This document shows, in pieces, positions 59,542 through 64,000 of a DNA stretch of 64,000 nt (positions are counted from its first letter, which is position 1; each line of letters opens with the position of its first letter). The position numbers and the translations under genes are program-made. Source of the DNA: Acidimicrobiales bacterium (GTDB lineage Bacteria > Actinomycetota > Acidimicrobiia > Acidimicrobiales > Aldehydirespiratoraceae); contig JAVJSI010000007.1 in assembly GCA_040219515.1 (NCBI GenBank), positions 1-64,000 of the forward strand. Reading direction: 5' to 3'. The notes under the pieces were generated by a model. It was not told where the DNA came from. It did no database searches and saw nothing but the letters and a program-made list of their open reading frames with translations.

Positions 59542-60194
59542 ACCACGCGCTGCGCGCCCGTGTCGGTCGGCTGCGGCCGAGCCGGCTCGAGCTGATCAGC
59601 GTCCACATCCCGAAGACCGCGGGCACGTCGTTTCGCGAAGCCCTCGTGCGCGAGTACGGCGCCGATCTCGCACCCGTCTACGACGGCGCTCGTCCGAACG
59701 GGCGAGAGTTCCGCGCCGTCCACGGCCACTTCTCCCCCGCCCAGTTCTGGAGCGCGGGGCGTAACGCGAAGCTGATCATGTGGCTGCGGGACCCGGTAGA
59801 GCGAATCGCGTCCTACTACGACTTCTGGCGCACCACCGAGCCGCACGGCAATCCGCACCACGACGAGTTCCTGCGCCGCGACATGTCACTCGTGGAGTTC
59901 GCACGGTGGGAGCCCATCCGCAGCGAATTCGAGTCGCAGTACGTGGGTGGTCTCGCCCCCCGCGACTTCGCCTTCATCGGCATCACCGAGCGCTACGAGA
60001 CCGACCTGGCCCGCCTCGCCGATCTGCTCGGCTGGTCGACCACTGGCGCAGTGGCCCAGACCAACGTGACCCCGGGTGCCCGCTCCGTCATCGACGACGA
60101 CACCCGCGAGGCAATCCTCGACGCGCACGCCCTCGAACACGAGTGGTATCAGGCCGCACTCACGCCGAGGCGCCCACCTTCGCGGTGGGAGTGA
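59538..60194 (+). CDS. Sulfotransferase-family protein, probable CTG start
   Basis: A 218-residue protein. PAPS motifs are clear: the 5'-phosphosulphate loop VHIPKTAGTSFREAL at about 23-37 and the 3'-phosphate motif LIMWLRDPVERIASYYDFWR. There is no ATG, GTG or TTG in frame between the upstream region and this motif; CTG 59538, which overlaps the citrate synthase stop as CTGA, is the best start. Such enzymes sulphate a carbohydrate, lipid or other acceptor. The 3' end overlaps the convergent P450 gene by 35 bp. Confidence 0.78.
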   Translation: MNHALRARVGRLRPSRLELISVHIPKTAGTSFREALVREYGADLAPVYDGARPNGREFRAVHGHFSPAQFWSAGRNAKLIMWLRDPVERIASYYDFWRTTEPHGNPHHDEFLRRDMSLVEFARWEPIRSEFESQYVGGLAPRDFAFIGITERYETDLARLADLLGWSTTGAVAQTNVTPGARSVIDDDTREAILDAHALEHEWYQAALTPRRPPSRWE

Positions 60195-61407
60195 ACTTCA
60201 CCGGCATCGCCTCGACGCCGGTGATGAAGTTCGAGTTACGCCACGGAAGCTCCGACTGCGGCACGGCCATCTCGATGTCGGGCAGCCGGGAGAGCACCTT
60301 GGTGAACATCTCCTTCAGCTCGAGTCGGGCGAGCGAGGCACCGAGGCAGAAGTGGGTGCCGAACCCGAAGGCCATGTGGTTGTTGGGGTCCCGGGCGATG
60401 TCGAAGCGGAACGGATCGACGAAGTGCTCCTCGTCGCGGTTGCCCGACGGGTAGAGCATGATGATGTCGCTGCCCGACGGGATCGTCTGATCGCGGATCT
60501 GCACCTCGGTCATGGTGGTGCGGGCCATGTTCTTGATCGGGGTGACCCAGCGGAGCATCTCCTCGACGGCGGGCTCGATCCGGCCCGCGACATCGGCCTG
60601 GAGCTTCTCTCGCTCGTCGGGGAACTCCATCAACGCCTGCATCCCGCCGGTGATGACGTGGCGCGAGGTCTCGTCGCCGCCGATGAGGATGAGGAGCGAC
60701 TCCTGCACGATCGACTCGTCGTCGAGGCGATCGCCGTCGACCTCGGCATCGCACAGGATGCTGACGAGGTCGTCGCCACCGGGATTGGCCCGGCGGTCGG
60801 CGATGATCCCGAGCTGGAACTCGCGGAACGCGATGCCGGCCATCATCGCCTTCTCCGCCGCCTCGGGCGACTGGGTCGTGGTCGTCCCCCTGATGAGGTC
60901 GTCGGACCACTCGAGGAGATCGTCGAACGACTCGCGGGGAAAGCCGAGCATGTCGCCGATGAGCAGCAGCGGCAGCGGCGCGGCGATGTCCCACACGAAA
61001 TCGCATTCGCCCTTCTCACAGATCCGGTCGAGGATCATGTCGCACAGCGAGTCGATCTGGTCGAGCTTGTCGCGCACCCGCTTCGGGGTGAATCCCTTGT
61101 TGACGAGCTTGCGACGGTTGAGATGCTCGGGGTCGTCCATCGAGATCATCATCGGCAGCGGATCGCCCTTGGGTCGAGGCGCCTTGTACGACGAGTAGGT
61201 GCGCGGGTCGCGAGAGACCGTGAGGATGTCGTCGTACTTCGCCACCGCCCACACGTCGCAATTGGGGTCGTAGTAGACGGGGGCATTCGCCCGCATCCAC
61301 GTCCAGTCGTCGTGTGGCTGCGAGGCATACCAGTTGCCGTCCATGAGGTCGATGTTCTCGCGGAGGGGGTGGGTGGGGGCGGGCTGCGGGGTGGGATGAT
61401 TCGCCAT
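60160..61407 (-). CDS. Cytochrome P450, CYP142-like
   Basis: A 415-residue P450. Many stretches match mycobacterial CYP142 as I recall it: LMDGNWYAS, PMMISMDDPEHLNRRKLVNK, CDMILDRICEKGECDFV, LLILIGGDETSRHVI (I-helix), EEMLRWVTPIKNMAR (ExxR) and FGFGTHFCLGASLA (heme Cys). CYP142 oxidises the C26/27 methyl of cholesterol side chains. Other sterol genes are not adjacent, so this is a family-level assignment. It is divergent from PhzF by 27 bp and converges with the sulfotransferase. Confidence 0.88.
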   Translation of the reverse strand: MANHPTPQPAPTHPLRENIDLMDGNWYASQPHDDWTWMRANAPVYYDPNCDVWAVAKYDDILTVSRDPRTYSSYKAPRPKGDPLPMMISMDDPEHLNRRKLVNKGFTPKRVRDKLDQIDSLCDMILDRICEKGECDFVWDIAAPLPLLLIGDMLGFPRESFDDLLEWSDDLIRGTTTTQSPEAAEKAMMAGIAFREFQLGIIADRRANPGGDDLVSILCDAEVDGDRLDDESIVQESLLILIGGDETSRHVITGGMQALMEFPDEREKLQADVAGRIEPAVEEMLRWVTPIKNMARTTMTEVQIRDQTIPSGSDIIMLYPSGNRDEEHFVDPFRFDIARDPNNHMAFGFGTHFCLGASLARLELKEMFTKVLSRLPDIEMAVPQSELPWRNSNFITGVEAMPVKFTPTAKVGASA

Positions 61408-61434
61408 GGGGCAAAAATAGGCGATCATGCGCCC

Positions 61435-62226
61435 ATGGGCATTTTCGTCACGGTCGTCGATGCGTTCACCGACCGTGCCTTTTCGGGCAACCCCGCCGCG
61501 GTCTGCATCCTCGACAGCCCGGCCGACGAGCAGTGGATGCGCCGTGTCGCCATCGAGATGAACCTCTCCGAGACGGCGTTCTGTGTGCCCGAGGACGGAC
61601 TCTGGAACCTGCGCTGGTTCACGCCTGTGGTCGAGGTCGACCTGTGTGGACATGCCACGCTCGCCACCACCCACGTCCTCGCCACCGACCTCGGCGTCAC
61701 CGGCACGATCCGCTACACGACCCGCAGCGGTCTGCTCGCCGCGCAGGCGCTCCCCGATGGCATCGTGCTGGACTTTCCGGCCGACAGCAGCCGCAGGGCC
61801 GAGGCGCCGACCGGTCTGCTCGCCGCGCTCGGCGTGCCCGACGCGAGTCCGGTCCGACGCGGGCGCACCGACTATCTCGTCGCCGTCGACACCGAAGCGG
61901 AGGTCCGGGCGCTGCGCCCCAACTTCAACCTCCTGCGCCGGGTCGACTGCCGCGCGGTGGTCGTCACCGCACCCGCCGACGAGGCGAGCGACCACGACGT
62001 CGTGTCACGCGTCTTCGCCCCGGCCGTCGGGATCGACGAGGACCCCGTCACCGGATCGGCCCACACCACCCTCGCGCCCTACTGGTCGGCCCGGTTGATG
62101 AGGGATCGCATTCGCTACCACCAGGCCTCGGCCCGGGGCGGCGACCTCGAGGTGACCGTGGTCGGCGATCGTGTCGAGATCTTCGGCCAGGCCGTCACGA
62201 CGATGCGCGGCGAACTCCTGGTCTGA
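61435..62226 (+). CDS. PhzF-family isomerase-like protein
   Basis: A 263-residue protein from ATG 61435. It has the family N-terminus VTVVDAFTDRAFSGNPAAVC, the catalytic Glu46 in MNLSETAFC, the mid-domain WFTPVVEVDLCGHATLA and the C-terminal GIDEDPVTGSAHT. PhzF isomerises a 2,3-dihydro-3-hydroxyanthranilate; most homologues, including this stand-alone gene, have unknown substrates. It is 27 bp from the P450 start, so the two genes may share control elements. A triple REP-like repeat follows it. Confidence 0.92.
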   Translation: MGIFVTVVDAFTDRAFSGNPAAVCILDSPADEQWMRRVAIEMNLSETAFCVPEDGLWNLRWFTPVVEVDLCGHATLATTHVLATDLGVTGTIRYTTRSGLLAAQALPDGIVLDFPADSSRRAEAPTGLLAALGVPDASPVRRGRTDYLVAVDTEAEVRALRPNFNLLRRVDCRAVVVTAPADEASDHDVVSRVFAPAVGIDEDPVTGSAHTTLAPYWSARLMRDRIRYHQASARGGDLEVTVVGDRVEIFGQAVTTMRGELLV

Positions 62227-62231
62227 CCCGT

Positions 62232-62301
62232 CCCCCCGGTGTCAGACACCTGTCCCGCCGGTGTCAGACACCCGTCCCGCCGGTGTCAGACACCTGTCCC
62301 G
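62232..62301. repeat. Triple 22-bp REP-like tandem repeat, GGTGTC type
   Basis: Three perfect GGTGTCAGACACC palindromes at 62238, 62260 and 62282, exactly 22 bp apart, separated by TGTCCCGCC or CGTCCCGCC. It fills the gap between the convergent PhzF and quinone reductase genes. The stop codon of the quinone reductase (62286-62288) lies inside the third copy. Confidence 0.92.
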
Positions 62302-63275
62302 ATGCCGAGCACGATCTTGCCGGCGTTGGCATTGGCGGCCATGTGCTCATGAGCCGCGCCCACCTGGTCCAACGGGTACCGGCTGTCGATCACGGGCGCC
62401 AGGTCCCCGTCGGCAACTCGGGGCAGGATCTGGGCGGCGAACTCGCGGGTGATGGCGATCTTCTCCTCGAGCGGACGGGCCCGCAGCGTCGTACCCGTGA
62501 TCGTCGCCCGCTTCGCGAGGAGACTCCCTGCGTCGAACGGGACCGGACCTCCGGCCATCACCCCGACCTGGATGATGCGTCCGCCGAGGCACAGCGATTG
62601 CACGTTGCGGGGTAGATAGTCGCCACCGATCACATCGAGCACGACCTCGACGCCACGACCGTTCGTGGCCTCGCGGACCCGTTCGACGAAGTCCTCGGTT
62701 CGGTAGTCGATCACCACGTCGGCACCGAGACGCTCGCACACGTCGTGTTTGCCGGCCGATGCGGTGACCGCGATGCGGGCCCCGAGCACCTTGGCGATCT
62801 GGATCGCGGCGGTACCCACGCCCGACGCCCCGGCGTGCACGAGCGCCCAACGGCCCGAGGTGAGGCCGCCCTGGCGAACGAGTGCATCCCAGGCGGTGAT
62901 GAAGACCTCGGGAAACGCACCGGCGTCGGCCAGCGGGAGAGCATCCGGCACGAGCATGGTCTGGCGCTCGTGCACGGCGATCTGCTCGGCGTGGCAACCG
63001 CCGTTGCTGATGCCCATGACGGCATCCCCCACGGCGCGATCGACGACCCGCTCCCCCACGGCGATCACCCGTCCTGCGTACTCGAGCCCGGGGATCTCGT
63101 GAACCATCGGCGGGCCAGGGTAGAGACCCATCCGCTGGAGCAGGTCGGCTCGGTTGAGCGCCGACGACTCGATCGTCACCAGCACCTCCTCGGGTCCGGG
63201 CACAGGGTCGGGAATGTCGCCACGAACCCGGAGAACCTCGGGTCCACCCTTCTCCTCGAGTACGACGGCACGCAT
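62286..63275 (-). CDS. NAD(P)H:quinone oxidoreductase, PIG3-type
   Basis: A 329-residue MDR protein. SSALNRADLLQRMGLYPGPP at about 38-57 is the PIG3/TP53I3-type substrate loop; VHAGASGVGTAAIQIAKVLG is the NADPH loop at about 145-164. It reduces quinones, and in PIG3 relatives generates reactive species. The C-terminus GIGTGV is coded by a REP-like repeat, so the last residues may have been acquired from it. It starts 14 bp after the stop of the following SDR gene. Confidence 0.9.
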   Translation of the reverse strand: MRAVVLEEKGGPEVLRVRGDIPDPVPGPEEVLVTIESSALNRADLLQRMGLYPGPPMVHEIPGLEYAGRVIAVGERVVDRAVGDAVMGISNGGCHAEQIAVHERQTMLVPDALPLADAGAFPEVFITAWDALVRQGGLTSGRWALVHAGASGVGTAAIQIAKVLGARIAVTASAGKHDVCERLGADVVIDYRTEDFVERVREATNGRGVEVVLDVIGGDYLPRNVQSLCLGGRIIQVGVMAGGPVPFDAGSLLAKRATITGTTLRARPLEEKIAITREFAAQILPRVADGDLAPVIDSRYPLDQVGAAHEHMAANANAGKIVLGIGTGV

Positions 63276-63289
63276 GTGGTTCCTCCGGT

Positions 63290-64000
63290 TCAGTCGACCG
63301 TCGGGGTCGGCGGCAGGCGCCGCTCGAGCAACGCGTCGAATCGGGTCTGGATCTGGTCGCGGTACGACGGCTTGGTGGCGATCAGAAAATCGCCGGCATC
63401 GATGCCGGCGAGCACGATAGGTGGCACTTCGGCCGGGTCGATGCCGGTCTCGGTGATCTGGAAGAGCGACTCGCGTACGAACGCCGCGTCGTCGCCCTCG
63501 TCGGCGGGGCCGCCGGGCCGCACCTTGTCGGTGTGGGCGATGCCGGTACGGATCGAACTGGGGCAGAGGACCGACGCGCCGATCTTCGCGCCGGAGGCCT
63601 GGAGATCATGGGCCAGCGTCTCGCTCATCGAGAAGGCCGCCACCTTCGACACGTTGTAGGGCCCCGAGAACGGCGCAGCGACGAAGCCGGCCACCGATGA
63701 CGTGTTGACCACATGGCCGTCGTCGCCGCCCGCGATCATGCGGGGCACGAAGGACTTCACGCCGTGGATGATCCCCCACAGGTTCACACCGAGCGCCCAC
63801 TCCCAGTCCTCGATCGACCGCTGCCACGACAAGCCGGCCTGGAACACGCCGGCGTTGTTGCACAGCAGGTGGACCGCGCCCCACTCACCGAAGACGGCAT
63901 CGGCCAGGGCATCGACCGCCCCGGCGTCGGCGACGTCGACGCCCATCGAGATCGTGTCACCGCCGGCCAGGGTGGCGGACTCGGCCGCCGCCGCGGCGTC
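63290..64000 (-). CDS. Short-chain dehydrogenase/reductase (partial, 5' end outside)
   Basis: The frame is open to the window edge, so the start is missing. The visible 237 residues include LLCNNAGVF (the NNAG motif), NTSSVAGFVAAPFSGPYNVS with the catalytic Ser, Tyr and Lys (YNVSK), and LCPSSIRTGI. This is a classical SDR oxidoreductase with unknown substrate. The N-terminal TGxxxGxG loop lies beyond the window. It precedes the PIG3-type quinone reductase on the same strand by 14 bp and the two are likely cotranscribed. Confidence 0.9.
   Translation of the reverse strand, partial: DAAAAAESATLAGGDTISMGVDVADAGAVDALADAVFGEWGAVHLLCNNAGVFQAGLSWQRSIEDWEWALGVNLWGIIHGVKSFVPRMIAGGDDGHVVNTSSVAGFVAAPFSGPYNVSKVAAFSMSETLAHDLQASGAKIGASVLCPSSIRTGIAHTDKVRPGGPADEGDDAAFVRESLFQITETGIDPAEVPPIVLAGIDAGDFLIATKPSYRDQIQTRFDALLERRLPPTPTVD

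Noticed and set aside
62232-62301. Regularly spaced repeats considered as a CRISPR array
   Set aside because: The repeat unit is only 22 bp including its spacer, the spacers are identical and no cas gene is nearby.

Overview
The window is high-GC, densely coded actinobacterial chromosome. GTG starts, 4-base stop/start overlaps, P450s, a two-unit acyl-CoA dehydrogenase, Thr-rich secreted linkers and a C-rich-loop RNA all fit Actinobacteria. The gene mix (LLM monooxygenase, D-aminoacylase-type amidohydrolase, CYP142-like P450, few mobile elements) suggests a free-living Acidimicrobiia-type lineage. That placement is inference; no rRNA or other taxonomic marker is present.

Layout. 1-2.2 kb: tail of an HNH nuclease, then a saccharopine-dehydrogenase-like/D-2-hydroxyacid dehydrogenase pair. 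2.2-15.4 kb: a minus-strand run with a P450, an Usp-like protein, Ppx/GppA, a quinone reductase, an amidohydrolase, a lipoprotein esterase, a TauD dioxygenase, a large signalling ATPase and a propeller-like lipoprotein. 15.4-18.1 kb: a divergent lipoprotein built from about 38 Asp-rich Ca-binding loops. 18.1-23.3 kb: a scarred region with two VapC-type remnants, an M50 protease fragment, a DM13 protein, a sulfatase, an SSI-like lipoprotein, a diguanylate cyclase and a quinone-reductase remnant. 23.3-29.2 kb: PRC-barrel, SLH, PCMT, acyl-CoA dehydrogenase, Usp, CBS protein and tRNA-Val(CAC). 29.2-39.5 kb: cupin/TetR pair, a hydrolase-GlnD-like fusion, an ECF sigma/anti-sigma pair, amidase, VOC, zinc ribbon, HAD, and divergent murF/ddl. 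39.5-49.5 kb: a TetR-controlled lipid-type locus interrupted by an MFS transporter plus a PTOX/AOX-like diiron oxidase, then reductase-HAD, LarA-like and PlsC genes and a Tat-type sulfatase. 49.5-64 kb: LLM monooxygenase, a GntR regulator facing aconitase, an actin-fold-like membrane protein with a structured leader, LysR, carboxyltransferase, citrate synthase, sulfotransferase, CYP142-like P450, PhzF, quinone reductase and an SDR running off the end.

The most interesting parts are: (1) the locus at 39.5-47.7 kb, where a perfect 20-bp palindrome and about 130 bp of the reductase gene's 5' end occur twice and bracket the transporter and oxidase; (2) the alpha/beta hydrolase fused to tandem ACT domains; (3) the Asp-loop lipoprotein and its divergent lipoprotein partner, which share a mirrored start region; (4) the C-loop RNA upstream of the actin-fold-like gene; and (5) two families of REP-like palindromes (core GGGGTCTGACCCC or GGTGTCTGACACC) at gene ends, some containing the stop codon.
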